Made by a program: the position numbers and the translations under genes
Notes under the pieces: model-generated
Told to the model about the DNA's origin: nothing
The model's database searches: none
What the model saw: the letters and a program-made list of their open reading frames with translations, nothing else
Assembly (NCBI GenBank): GCA_000320605.2
Contig: KB445792.1
Coordinates: 1,369,581-1,433,580 of the forward strand
Source: Gelatoporia subvermispora B
Lineage: Eukaryota > Basidiomycota > Agaricomycetes > Polyporales > Gelatoporiaceae
Length of the DNA stretch: 64,000 bases
Direction of reading: 5' to 3'
Shown: positions 48,755 through 59,813 of the stretch, piece by piece
Numbering within the stretch: position 1 is the stretch's first letter
Layout of the letters: the number at the start of each line of letters is the position of its first letter

Positions 48755-49527
48755 TTAGAGCTTCACCTCCTTGAGGCCGTCCTTCCAGAAGGTGAAGTAA
48801 GCTGCGATTATGGTGTTAGTGCGAGGAAGCAGACATAAGCTTAACATTGTACATACGGGTAATACCATCCTCACGGTAGTTCAGGAGCGCAACCATGCCA
48901 TCGGGGTTCATAGACTCGCCGGTGTACTGTTTCCTGCGTTCAGCCTACTAGCAGTGATGGCAGTACGGCTTCACTTACAAATTCGTAGTCCTTGAAGTTG
49001 GTGACGACCTTCTTGGCGAAGGCCTGAGCACCCTTCTCAAAGGCCTCAACGCGGTCAGGCTTGACCTCCTCGAGCTTGGCCTTGACAGACTTCATGTAGC
49101 CCTGCGTGCATACGGTCAGCAAAAGGCTGTCAATGCGGTCATCGAGGAACACTGACCTTGAGGTAGGTGAGGAAGCTCTTCTTGTCGAAGGAAGTCTGCT
49201 GGAGACGGAAAGAGTGAACGATGTTGTTGACCTGGACAGCACCCTCCTCCAGTTGCTCCTCCGCGTCCTCCGCCGAAGGGTTAGCGCCTGGACAAATCTC
49301 AGTCAGTCGTCCGCTTGACCTCGAGAACGGCCTCCGTACCGATATCAACATCGGCACCCTCCTTGATGGTAATCATCTGGCAGTCGACCTCGTAGACGAT
49401 GTCGTCGATGACCTTGCTAGAGAGAAGTTATCGTCCCCGGCTCACGAGTAAGAAGGTGTTAGACGCACATGGGAAAGGCATCGGAGAACATCTCATCGTC
49501 GGCGATGATATCAGAGTACAACAACAT
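48755..49527 (-). CDS. TMA19: Translationally controlled tumour protein (TCTP)
   Basis: Small conserved cytosolic protein linked to ribosomes, growth control and stress. The ATG at 49527 gives [19 protein letters not shown]. The next exons encode [20 protein letters not shown], a Glu-rich loop, [20 protein letters not shown] and [19 protein letters not shown] (the helical hairpin). Then come [40 protein letters not shown] and the end KDGLKEVKL at 48755. Length of about 167 residues is typical. Codon usage is visibly biased to C-ending codons, as expected for a highly expressed gene. Its promoter (245 bp) is shared with UTP15. Confidence 0.95.
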
Positions 49528-49668
49528 TTTGAAAGAGGGAAAGCGAAGGGCGAAGGAGTAGAGGATACAGGTGGATACGAGATGAGAGTAAGAGGCAAGG
49601 TGTCCTTGAAGACCAGAAAAATAAATTGGCCTGCTCTCCGAAATCAATCGATCTGGTTATCTCCTAAG

Positions 49669-49676
49669 CACGTGAC
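49669..49676 (+). promoter_or_regulatory. CACGTGAC motif in the TCTP/UTP15 promoter
   Basis: E-box-like CACGTGAC lies midway in the 245-bp divergent promoter between TCTP and UTP15, 142 bp from one start and 97 bp from the other. Candidate shared site only. Confidence 0.3.
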
Positions 49677-49772
49677 TTGGAAGCTCGAAAAACTCGATTG
49701 CCATATTGAGACGCCTTTCGATCTCGAGGTGCGGACTCGGTCACGACAGCCACTACTCTTTCTGCCTTCGGG

Positions 49773-51593
49773 ATGGATTATCGCCCTGTTGTAGTCCAGA
49801 AACATGCCCGACCTTCCACTTCAAAGCATAACCCAGAGTCTAGGCATTGGCGACAGTTCAAGCACCCCGTCTTTATCAAGGAATACGCACCCGTCACCTC
49901 CGTCCATTTCTCGCCCGCAAAACCGCACAGATATGCTGTGACGGCCGCAACTCGCGTTCAGATATACGCCCCAAAGACACAAAAAGTCACGAAGACTATC
50001 TCTCGATTCAAAGACGTTGCACGTAGCGGGTGCATCCGAGATGACGGAAAGCTTGTGGTGGCGGGAGACGATACTGGCTTGATCCAGGTGAGTTCAAAGG
50101 CGCGTCTGGCCTGCCGGGTGTCAGCGCAGTTGTCCGCAGTGTCTATAACGCACTGTCTCTTTTAGATATTTGACGTCAACTCGCGTGCCATTCTACGAAC
50201 CCTTGACGCGCACAAGCAGCCTGTCCATGTCACCAAATTCTCCTCTCTCAATAGCACACAAGTTCTCTCATGCTCCGACGACACTACCGTCCGACTATGG
50301 GACGTCCCGTCTCAGTCGACCATCACAACCTTCGCTGAACACACGGACTATGTTCGCTCTGGTCAAGTATCCGCCTCTAATCCACATCTCGTCCTTACTG
50401 GATCATATGACGCAACTATACGACTCTTTGATTCAAGGACAGGAGACTGCGAGATGGTTATGGGAGGACCGTCGGGAGAAGGAGGGGGACGCAATACGAT
50501 GCCTGTTGAGCAAGTTCTTATGTTCCCTTCTGGCACTGTCGCAGTATCGTCAGCTGGTCCCATTCTGCGTGTGTGGGATCTTGTGGCGGGTGGGCGGTGT
50601 ACTCGTGCTCTTTCTAATCATCAAAAGACCGTCACCGCTATGGCCTTTAATCCGGATGCTAGCCGTCTCCTCACCGGAGGCCTGGACCAGATGGTCAAGG
50701 TTTACGACGTCAGCTCATACAAGGTCGTCCACACGATGCGATATCCCGCTCCCATATTGTGTCTTGCCATCTCTGTCAGTTTTTGTTTTATAGACTGGAT
50801 GATTAACGGATACTGATGATCCTCCAGCCGGATGAAACCCATATAGCGGCTGGTATGTCTGACGGGACGCTTTCTGTCCGTCGACGCCAACCTAAAGCAA
50901 GCGAGCCTGGAGCAAGCGATGTCTTCTCGGCTATGGCGCTACGATCGGGTGCATTCGAATCATTTTTGGGTGGCGTGCTGCCCACCATTGGGCAGGGCCG
51001 CGTGCGAGAGAAGAAGACGAAACCGCAGGGCGACGTCGATGAACTCAAGGTCGAAAGCAAGCGGAAGAAGAGACTGAGGGAATATGACAGAATGCTGAAA
51101 GGTTTCAAGTACTCAGCTGCGCTAGATTCCGTCTTACGCAAAGTACGTCATTGAAACCCACATTGACAGGCGTGGTTCCTCACTAATGTCTTTCACCCAC
51201 AGCAAGTACCGCCCAGCACGACTTTTTCAGTAATAAAAGAATTGGTTCACAGAGATGGATTGAGAACCGCACTCGCAGGGCGCGATGATGTTCTGCTTGA
51301 ACCAGTCCTACGTCTACTACTGAAACATGTCACAGACCCGCGATTTGGAGAAATGGTGTGCGATATCTCTAGTGTCCTCATAGGTCAGTGCGTCTTGGGT
51401 ACCGCATCAAGTTCAAGCTCATGAGCCTTTTGCAGACATGTATGCCCCGGTACTGGGTCAATCACCACTAATAGACACTCTCTTCGTCCGGCTTCGGAAG
51501 AAAGTGGAGGCAGAGTTACGATTCCAGCAAGAACTGCAAAAAACGAAGGGAGCTCTAGACATGTTACTCGCTACTGCTGCATTGTCTGCCTAA
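49773..51593 (+). CDS. UTP15: U3 snoRNP-associated protein Utp15
   Basis: Component of the t-UTP/UTPA part of the small-subunit processome, needed for rDNA transcription and 18S rRNA processing in the nucleolus. The start at 49773 gives MDYRPVVVQKHARPSTSKHN. A seven-bladed WD40 propeller follows, with FKHPVFIKEYAPVTSVHFSP, LVVAGDDTGLIQIFDV, VLSCSDDTTVRLWDVPSQS, LVLTGSYDATIRLFDSRTGD, LRVWDLVAGGRC and LLTGGLDQMVKVYDVSSY. The C-terminal UTP15 domain includes KRKKRLREYDRMLKGFKYS, ALDSVLRK and VIKELVHRDGLRTALAGRD. The stop is at 51591-51593. It converges with the CTNNBL1-like gene, 62 bp apart. Confidence 0.93.
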
Positions 51594-51655
51594 TCACGAT
51601 TCATTCCGCGGGCAGCAGACGATCACTTGTTTAAGTTATGTACTACAGCATAATT

Positions 51656-54075
51656 CAGCACGCATCCAGGAATGCTATCAGGTTCTGTAAGATCTCTCGC
51701 TGTGATGGGCCCCCATCGGCACTGTTGAGTTGCGTGTCGTTTTCGTCAACATTATCACGATAGATCTCCAATATCTTCACGATGTCCTTTAGGGATTTGT
51801 TTCGCCTATTTAACATACTTTGAATATGGTTGCGGATCTGTCATGGCCATGTCAGCTGTCAGACGATGTATGTCTAGCGGAAACGCACTCCATCGTCTTC
51901 CATTGCTATCCATGCGAGGATATAGTCCACGGTCTGAAGGGTGAACAGGCCTCCATCCAAGCGTCGAAGATAGTACAGATCCTGTTCTTCGGGACCTACT
52001 GAGTCGCCCTCAGCGATTAATGCCTACGAACACGCACGTCAGCCTTTAATATTCGAGGTGGCCTGCAAAACCAACCTTCTCCTCATTCTCAATTTCCCGA
52101 TTCACCGCATTCAAGCGACTTTGTGCAGCGTCTCTGATTTCCAGGAGCTTGTCCACCTTCTCATAGCTGTTCTCGACGAATTTGGCGAGTAAGCGGATGC
52201 GGGCCGGCGAGTCAGATGGGAGATTGGTGAAAAGAGACGATACAATCCCCAGGGTATGTGAAGTATCCTCGGACGCTGGGACGGCATGTCCTTTTAGTTT
52301 CTGTTGCTGACAAGCGATATGGTCAGAGGCGATATCCCACAGATACTAGGAACCACTGTACTTTTCCCATGAACGTCGAGAAGAGGTACTTGAGACCCAA
52401 TGCCTCCACGAATGTCTCGCAAGATGATGTGCCAGAGGAACCGGACATTGCATAGTCGAGCACTTTGATAGAACGCGACCGCGCTTGCATTTTGTCCCTA
52501 TCAAACAGTGATAAACACGCATTTGGGTTCGGCCTCATGTGCTAACTCACTTCATCATGAGAACCATGAGATCTACGCCTTCACTATCTAGGAAGAGTTT
52601 CTTGACTTCATGCTCGGCCAAGGCGGAGCACAGTGTATCGAATACGTTCTCCATGAATTCCGTTTCGTCTGCATCAACGGGATCTCTGCGTCGGAATTGC
52701 TGTAATGACACAACTAAGAGGCAGACACGAGGAGTGCTCAAGGTTTTCTTACCGACAGAACTTTCAGGGCTATTTCGACGCCATCCTTCTTGCCCATATC
52801 AAGACGATTCAAGCGGTTATCCTGGAGCAGTATTGACAACAGTTCCGCCGCATAGCCACGGTTCTCGTCATGAGTCTTGATTTGGATACGGGCGAGTAGC
52901 CATGTCATGATGCAAGTTTTTTGTACCAGTTGGGCTGCTAGATCGGCGTTGAATCCGAGCAAATTTTCGAAGATTCCTGGTAGACAGATAAGACACTCTG
53001 ATTCTTTTGGCACGGTGAACATGTGGCAGAACTTACCCAATATATGGAAGACGCCTTGCCTATCGGACTCCTCGGCTTCGTTGAGTCGAGATAGATTGTC
53101 GACCAGTAGCTCCATGATGGAATTCTCGAGCTGCGTCAAGTGGTCAGCGCATTGGAGTGTTCAATGCCGAAGTACGACAAACCTACCAGGCCCTCGATCA
53201 GCATCTTCAGGGCCTCTTCACGACTCCCTTCGCTTTCCTCCTCTTCTTCATTCTCATTTCCAACCTCCTCATCTGTGAGTTCGTGCACCAACTCGACCAC
53301 ATCTATCACGATGTCTGCATTCTCGTGACTTAGCAGCCCAACTAGACGTGAGATAGCACCCGACCGAACGAGTTCAGGGAACGCAACGACTGGCGCTTGG
53401 GCAAGGGGTAGGAGCGCTTTGATAGCCAAGTCTAGGTCGGCTTCTGAATCAATGAACCTGAAATTAGATCATTCAGCACCCTGAAAGGAGGGAGTGTCAT
53501 AGTGTAGGTCGTACTTAGTGGGGTCGTCAGAATACTTTGACCGCTGGTCCTGATTCTTGTCCGCGGCACGCTGGAAGCGTAAAAGTAACCTACGGACACC
53601 TGTGATCGAAAGTTCCTCGAGCTTTCAAGGTTGTCGGCACAGTATGACATGTAACACAAATCAATGGACTCACGTCCTCTCTGGCTTCCTCCCCTCCTGC
53701 GCTGTCGAAAATGTTGAGGATATCCTTTTGCTCACTCGTCAATCCTCCACCAAAGAATCGACCTTCTTCATCCTCTTCTGCAAAATAATCGGCATCTCCC
53801 CCCGGAGCGAAGTCTGCCTGCATGACGGTATCATCCTCGTCCTGCACTGAGGCTTTGCGGGAGCCGTTCGTTGACAACGATGTACTGCTGGGAGCGATGT
53901 CATCGGATGCCCTCGTATCAAGTTTCATCCTCTTCAACATCTCAGGTGTGGGGGCCTCTGGCATCCTACGCTTGTTGCTGCCCCCAGGCAGCTTTGGGAC
54001 CTTTGTACATATTGAGACAGAGCCTGCAACGACAGAGATCGGGGTGCATACCTTGAACAACTTGTCGATGTCCAT
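51656..54075 (-). CDS. Beta-catenin-like protein 1 (CTNNBL1), spliceosome-associated
   Basis: Armadillo-repeat protein associated with the Prp19/CDC5L complex of the spliceosome. The ATG at 54075 gives MDIDKLFK, spliced to VPKLPGGSNKRRMPEAPTPE. An acidic linker follows (DADYFAEEDEEGRFFGGGL). Armadillo repeats then include DLDLAIKALLPLAQAPVVAF, LVRSGAISRLVGLLSHENAD, IVIDVVELVHELTDEEV, LENSIMELLVDNLSRLNE, NLLGFNADLAAQLVQKT, YAAELLSILLQDNRLN, ETFVEALGLKYLFSTFMGK and LEIYRDNVDENDTQLNSADG. The end FLDAC and its stop lie at 51656-51658. Homology to human CTNNBL1 is visible across the whole chain. About eight short introns. Length of about 620 is close to the family. Confidence 0.9.
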
Positions 54076-54323
54076 AGTGACTGACTTACCGTGTTGTTGG
54101 ACTAAAGTCAGACAAGAATGTGGACAGAATGCTAGGTTCTGGTCCAATGTCACAAGAAGCAGTTCATGTACCGGAACTGGTGCGTCGGACTGCAGGTGGC
54201 TCACGCTCAAGCTCAATGAGCTCAGGCACGCTCAGACGCTCAACGCGATGAAGCCGCCCGAGCGACTTGCCAAGTCGCGAGACGCGCACATCCTCGTACT
54301 AGTGTAGGCCACAGTACATGACA

Positions 54324-54673
54324 CTACTCTGACATCACTTCGCGGTCCAGTGATAGCGATCTTATTCGGATTATGATTCCACCCCCTACGCACAGGACAT
54401 GGACATCCCCGCAAACTTGGGCCTCATTGTCTACATGAGACCTTGATAAGCGACCATGACTATGTTACCTGTAATTCCCCCGAATTCAACCGTTCAGCAC
54501 AAGTGACGACAAATGAGCCGCGAATTTTGACATCAACGTGTTCAAGGGCGGATCTCTGGTCCTCCTGCATGCGTCAGCACAGCAAAGACATGCGTCACGC
54601 GGAGCAACATGTTCTCGATGTCTGTCTGTTCAACACAACTTACCGGCATCATGGCGTCACAGTGGCTGCGCAT
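54324..54673 (-). CDS. Unrecognised small two- or three-exon gene
   Basis: An ATG at 54671-54673 starts MRSHCDAMMP and joins through a good intron (GTAAGT ... GCAG) to EDQRSALEHVDVKIRGSFVV and TCAERLNSGELQ. A second donor (GTAACA near 54469) then leads to either of two endings. Acceptor TAG gives TMRPKFAGMSMSCA and a stop at 54386. Acceptor GAG gives AQVCGDVHVLCVGGGIIIRI and a stop at 54324. The protein would have 60-90 residues with an amphipathic, charged middle. I do not recognise a family. The open frame, splice sites and position between two minus-strand genes support a real gene. The region could also be a 5' leader of the downstream CTNNBL1 gene. Confidence 0.4.
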
Positions 54674-54813
54674 CTTGGTGAGCGGATTAAAAAGAAAGGT
54701 GATAAACGTCCGTTACTCGGAATGTACATTTATGAGGTTAAACGAACGGTGAAGCTGTGAGTCCGGGAGTGATACAGTGGCGGGATAACCTACAAGTCCT
54801 CATATGGCATCCT

Positions 54814-55633
54814 CTAATACGGTTTGTGCCTGTTCTTCTTCAGCTCTTTCTCCAGCTGCTTAGCTTTGCGATGACCAATCTCGACAGGGTTGATGCCGTT
54901 GTCCGCCTTCTTCAACTTGATGGGTCGGTTACCGACATACTTGCCTGGAGCCAGCATATTAATCGAGATACCAACCATTATCAGTGAGGAACGTACCATC
55001 CATCTCCTTCCACGCTTTCAAGAAATCTTCTGGGTCAGAAAAAGCAACAAAGCCGAATTTCGCCTGATCCATTGATGAGCACTCGAGGCACTGAAATGAC
55101 GCGTCCAAAACAGCTAACCTTCCCACTCAGTCTGTCCCGTATGACTCGTGCCTTCTGGAACGAAGAATACTGGTTGAAAGCATTGGCTAACACATCGTCA
55201 GAGACATCGTTGCTGAGATCACCAACGAACAAGCGGAACCACGCTGGTTCACCTATTAGTCAGGAACAACGCACCCAGTAGGATCTGCTAGTGCCAACTC
55301 ACAAGGATTCCATTCTAAAAGTGTTTGATCCTCCCACACCTTGCCAGCGCCCTTTCGTAGCACGGTGGTTCGCTTGCCGCCCTTCGCCAGCTTGCCACCA
55401 GCACCGCCGCGCTTGTCAATCATGGCACCAGGTACATATACACTCTGCTGAGCAAGGATGCCAACATCATATTCGTACGCATTGGCAGGAACGGGAGCTG
55501 TGTGTGCGGATGAGGAGGCTCCAGGGATTGGGTACATAGGGCCCTGGTAGGGCTGATGATAAGGATTGACATCTGTAGCATATTGTTGTTGCTGGTATTG
55601 CTGATAGTAGTTCTGCGCAGAATACGGATCCAT
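54814..55633 (-). CDS. RRM RNA-binding protein, RBM42-like
   Basis: The start at 55633 gives a Tyr/Gln-rich low-complexity N-terminus (MDPYSAQNYYQQYQQQQYAT). It is followed by a basic Gly/Lys segment (KRGGAGGKLAKGGKRTTVLR) and the short conserved WEDQTLLEWNP. One C-terminal RRM then follows: RLFVGDLSNDVSDDVLANAF (RNP2), a strand-helix with SSFQKARVIRDRLSGK, AKFGFVAFSDPEDFLKAWKE (RNP1), and GKYVGNRPIKLKKA. The tail VEIGHRKAKQLEKELKKNRH ends at 54814. The position of the RRM and the WEDxxLxEWxP motif fit RBM42, a protein of the U4/U6.U5 tri-snRNP and mRNP granules. The low-complexity head suggests condensate behaviour (inference). The neighbour is another splicing factor. Confidence 0.85.
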
Positions 55634-56013
55634 CGTGGAGTACAGAGAAGGCAGAATACGATACAGTGGACTGGAACAACGATTTGGGTAGATGTTAAGT
55701 GGCAGACTAAGTAAGAAACGCTCGTTGCCTGCAGACGACGCCTCGCTCGTATCTTACGTAATCGCCCGATTTGGAACCAGAGCACATTCTTGGTCTGCCC
55801 ATACCGCCGCCCCCGCCGTCCTCAACGCCCCCCTCGTCCTCCTCAAGGTCAGTGAATGTCTAATGCTATCTTAGAGTCCAGGAAACACGTCTACGCATCC
55901 ATGGGTACAATACGAAGCACGAAATAGTGGCCTGTACTGTTGGATGCTGGACGTCTTTCTCGGATGACTTCCGGCAATTCCGCTACAGCGCTTTGACCAT
56001 CCTGCCAACATAG
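55634..56013. other. Divergent promoter region (RBM42-like / RPL5)
   Basis: 380 bp. A pyrimidine-rich tract (about 55800-55850, CCGCCGCCCCCGCCGTCC and following) is typical of ribosomal-protein promoters. TAG directly precedes the RPL5 ATG, so a 5' UTR intron ending there is possible. Confidence 0.5.
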
Positions 56014-57128
56014 ATGCCGTTCGTCAAAAAGGTCAAGTCAGACGCCTACTACTCTCGTTTCCAGGTCAAGTACCGCCGTCGCAGAGAGGGCAAGACCGAC
56101 TGTACGTGAATCGGTCGGTGGAGCTGCCTCATATGATTGACCGCCGGCTGCAGACTATGCCCGCAAGCGTTTGATCACTCAGGCAAAGAACAAATAGTGC
56201 GATTAAGTGGATAATCTCGACGTACAGGTACTGACACTTCTACGTAGCAATGCGCCGAAGTACCGTCTGGTCGTACGCTTCACGAACAAGGAGGTTATTG
56301 TTCAGATCATCTACGCTCGCCTCCAGGGAGACTTCGTTCTCTGCGCTGCGCGTTCAAAAGAACTGGCTCGTTACGGCGTGAACCACGGTCTGACTAACTG
56401 GACTGCTGGTAAGTCAACGAACCGCAATCTGGCCTCGTAGTTTAACCATGTTCCTCAGCGTACGCGACTGGCCTTCTCTGCGCTCGCCGTGCTCTTACCA
56501 AGCTCGGCCTTGCGGACAAGTACGAGGGTGTTGCGGAGCCGGATGGCACCATCCAGCTGACGGAGTCTCTTGATGATGAGGACGCCCCTCGGCCCTTCAA
56601 GTGCTACCTTGATGTCGGGCTCAAGCGCACTTCCACCGGCTCGCGCGTCTTCGGCGCCCTGAAGGGTGCCAGCGATGGTGGTATCTACATTCCCCACAAC
56701 GAAAAGCGCTTCCCTGGCTACGACACAGAGAGCAAGGAGCTTGACGACGAGGTCCTGAAGAAGTACATCTTCGGTGGCCACGTTGCCGAGTACATGGAGT
56801 CGCTCGAGGAGGAGGACGACGAACGGCACGTACATTATCAATGATGCAGAGCTCGCCCGACTGATACATTCCTCGTAGCTTCAAGAAGCAGTTCGCGACC
56901 TACCTCGCGGACGGCATCGGTTCTGAGGACATTGAAGAGATGTGGACCAACGCCTACGCCGCAATCCGGGAGGACCCTACCTTCAAGGCAACTGAGAAGA
57001 GCCAGGACTGGAAGGCGGAGACCCTCAAGTACAAGACTTACAAGCTCACCTTGGAGCAGCGCAGGGCCAGGATCCAGGCCAAGATCGAGGCGTTCCAGGC
57101 GGGTGCGGCGGAGGAGGACGAGGAATAG
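56014..57128 (+). CDS. RPL5: 60S ribosomal protein uL18 (L5)
   Basis: Ribosomal protein that binds 5S rRNA and forms part of the central protuberance of the large subunit. The ATG at 56014 gives [20 protein letters not shown], then [37 protein letters not shown] and [19 protein letters not shown]. Later blocks are [78 protein letters not shown] and the basic C-terminal helix [19 protein letters not shown] ending AAEEDEE at 57128. Four introns are placed near 56101-56153, 56199-56248, 56408-56457 and 56827-56878. Strong C-ending codon bias. Length of about 297 residues matches the family. Confidence 0.97.
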
Positions 57129-57297
57129 ATCTCTTCGTACGCCGTGCATACCCATACATGCTGTCTTTTATGTACCACTGTACGCCCTTCCATGCTATGA
57201 GATCCATCACTCTCCATGAGCTATTCACACTCATGTCTTGTGCGCTCTCATTCTCACTGTTCGCGTCACTGCACTATGAGCAGACTACCAATTCCCG

Positions 57298-59510
57298 CTA
57301 GGGGACAGCCAGAGCAGTCTCTATCATTAATAGAACCCATTGCATGAGCTCCAAGTCGTATCTGTCTGCAGAAGGATAAGTTTGGGTCCAAATCGCGATC
57401 TCACTTCGAGGGTTTGCCAGTCGGGAGGCAACGCAAGTAATTGAGTAGTCCTCCTCCAATTGCGCTCGGAAATTGCTGCAATCATCTCTGTCAGATGTGG
57501 TCAAATGAGAATGAGATCACCTACAGGACACAACCTTCCCACCTCCCTACGCTGCGACCCGTCAATAAGTCCACAAACCAGGTCCCGGATGTGCCATCGC
57601 AGAGTTCATGGCCAGCTTCGCAAATCCGGTTGAGTAGGCATATCGTAACCTCATCCCTTAGCAACTGGATAAGCTGAGGTATCGATGCCAGTGTCAAGGT
57701 GGCCTGGGGGAGATGTGCAGTCAAAGAGGATGGAGATTGCAAGGCGAAGCGCAACGTATGCCTGTACATTGCATGAGAAACTAGATGTGATTGAATTGGT
57801 ACTAAGACATACCGATTGTCAATGCGCAGGAGAGCCTCTCCACTAACAGGCTTGTTGGCCTCGCTCTGCAAAAGCATCACAAGCTCGCTGCCCTTCTCGC
57901 GAACCGGCTCAAAAATGTATCTCGTCGAGACCCCTGCTTGTCGTAAGGACTGCGCCACTTTTCGTAGTTCTGCTTGCACACGGTCGCAGAAGACTTCGTA
58001 CTGAAGGAGGTCGATAACAGGCTGTAATACTTGAGGGGTGGACATGCCGATTCGGGATAGACCCGCGTGCCCCAGACGCCGGGCTTTCGTGACGGAGTGG
58101 GCTCGCAGTAGCAAAACCCTGAGAGTCGCTAGGATCAAGTTGCACTTCGCCCCAACTTTGTTATCAACCTGAGCCTGCTGCACGGCGCTTGCATCAACCT
58201 GTGAAGGAAGACATCAAGGCGTTCAGTCGCGAACTCACAGTCGAGAGTACGAGATAAACTGACCAATTCGAAACGGAGCTCAATTCCCTGTGTGGCTTCA
58301 ATCACTATCAATCTCTCCGATACACGGGCCGAGGCTGTGGGCAATCTGCCTGCTTCGGCAATTAACATAGAATAAATCTCTTGTTCGACAACTTCGGCTT
58401 GAACGCATCGTAATGAATCATCCAACGACGAGTTCGTATATTCATGAATATCGTTTCTTTCGGTATGACGCAAACCATGCGGATCGGTGGTGATGATTGA
58501 AACCTGCAGACGCGTACGTTGCCTAAGAGGGAACACAAGAGTACCAGCATCTGCGCTTTCGTTGGATAGTTGTCCCACCGCCCTGCGCCGAAAGGGGGTA
58601 GGAGCTGGACAAACTTCAGACAAATGAATACATAAATCGAGAAATCCACCTACATTCCTCAAGCCCAAACGAAACGAGGAAATCTTTCGAAGTCCTATCG
58701 GCTCCTTTGCCAGTTGCAGATCCGAAAGGTAGGGGTGCCGGGATTAGGCCCCAATTCCCTCGTCTAATTTTCAAGGCATCAACCCAATATTTCTCGCTTC
58801 GGATGCGCCCGCCTTCCATTTTCTCTCCCGCCGCCTTGAGAAGCTCTGCAGCTTTTCTAAGCGCCTTATCTTTGCCGCCAATGATAAGCTGTGTATTGAA
58901 TGCTTGTACAGAAGGAAGTGAGGGCGGTCTCGTGACGACGGTTGCAGAAAGAGAGGGTGTAGCGATCTGCCCGTCGTGACTAGTTGTTGAAGGGATGTTG
59001 AAAGATAGAAGTTGTGAGAGGAGATCTCGAGCCTGCGACATCTCTCCCAGGGCAATACTGATTCCGACTATGAGTTCCTGTACCACTACTATGGATATGG
59101 AATGTATGCTCACTGTAGCTGTTGCATCAATGCAACGCGCATCTGGAAGAGTCCTTCAGGTGTCATGGCACTGGTCAATTCATGAGGTTCACGTTCGGTC
59201 TCGCCGTCTTCCGCTGAAGTCCGTGTGTTCTCTATGGTTTCTGACTGGAGTTGATCCTGCAGTCTATCGAAAAACGTAACGCCGCGTTCGACAAATATTC
59301 TGCCGAGCTTCTCCCCAATTTCAGCGGTCATGTTCCTCCTCCTGGAGGGACTTAAGCATGGCATAGAATGTGAGATAGGGCCACACACGGTTCGTAGACA
59401 TGTTGACCTTCCGGCGTGATGTCGAGCAGCGTGGGCAGCAGGTGGCCGTCGTCATTTTTGTATGGCCGTTCGAGAGACAGCTTGAGTTTCTTCCATGGAG
59501 GTTCCTCCAT
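57298..59510 (-). CDS. MED17: Mediator complex subunit 17 (Srb4)
   Basis: Head-module subunit of Mediator, required for nearly all RNA polymerase II transcription. The start at 59510 gives MEEPPWKKLKLSLERPYKND, the conserved N-terminal peptide of fungal Med17. It is followed by LLDITPEGQHVYEP, IGEKLGRIFVERGVTFFDRL and MTPEGLFQMRVALMQQLQ. The middle encodes ALGEMSQARDLLSQLLSF and DKALRKAAELLKAAGEKMEG, then KYWVDALKIRRGNWGLIP, a signature block of Med17. The C-terminal part includes QAGVSTRYIFEPVREKGSEL, LASIPQLIQLLRDEVTICLL and TWFVDLLTGRSVGRWEGC, ending at 57298. The assignment rests on the motif order; individual exon borders in the middle are less sure. Confidence 0.8.
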
Positions 59511-59813
59511 AGATCAATTGAAGAGAAGGAGTATGGTGATGTTGCAGCAATATCGCGGGCTGTAGTGTAGCCTATAGCAGACTTGCGGGATGCACCGGGG
59601 CGAGGAGATCTGGAGGCGGACGAAGTCGAGACGGGATGCGTGCCGCGGGGACCAACGGCAGAGGACGGGTATCGTGTAGCACCGATTGGATCTCAGATTC
59701 AAGTGTAGCTTTGCCACAACTTTGCCTCTGTGGTCGACCATATAGCTACCCGGTCCCGCTACCCTCATCCTCTCGTCCTCTCCGCATTCCAGCCGTCTGC
59801 TCTCTTTGCCAGC
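59511..59813. other. Divergent promoter region (MED17 / Zn cluster gene)
   Basis: 303 bp between the two start codons, pyrimidine-rich toward the Zn(II)2Cys6 gene. Nothing else is visible. Confidence 0.5.

Noticed and set aside
53822..54307. 161-codon plus-strand frame over the 5' end of the CTNNBL1-like gene
   Set aside because: Antisense to supported exons and without a recognisable fold.
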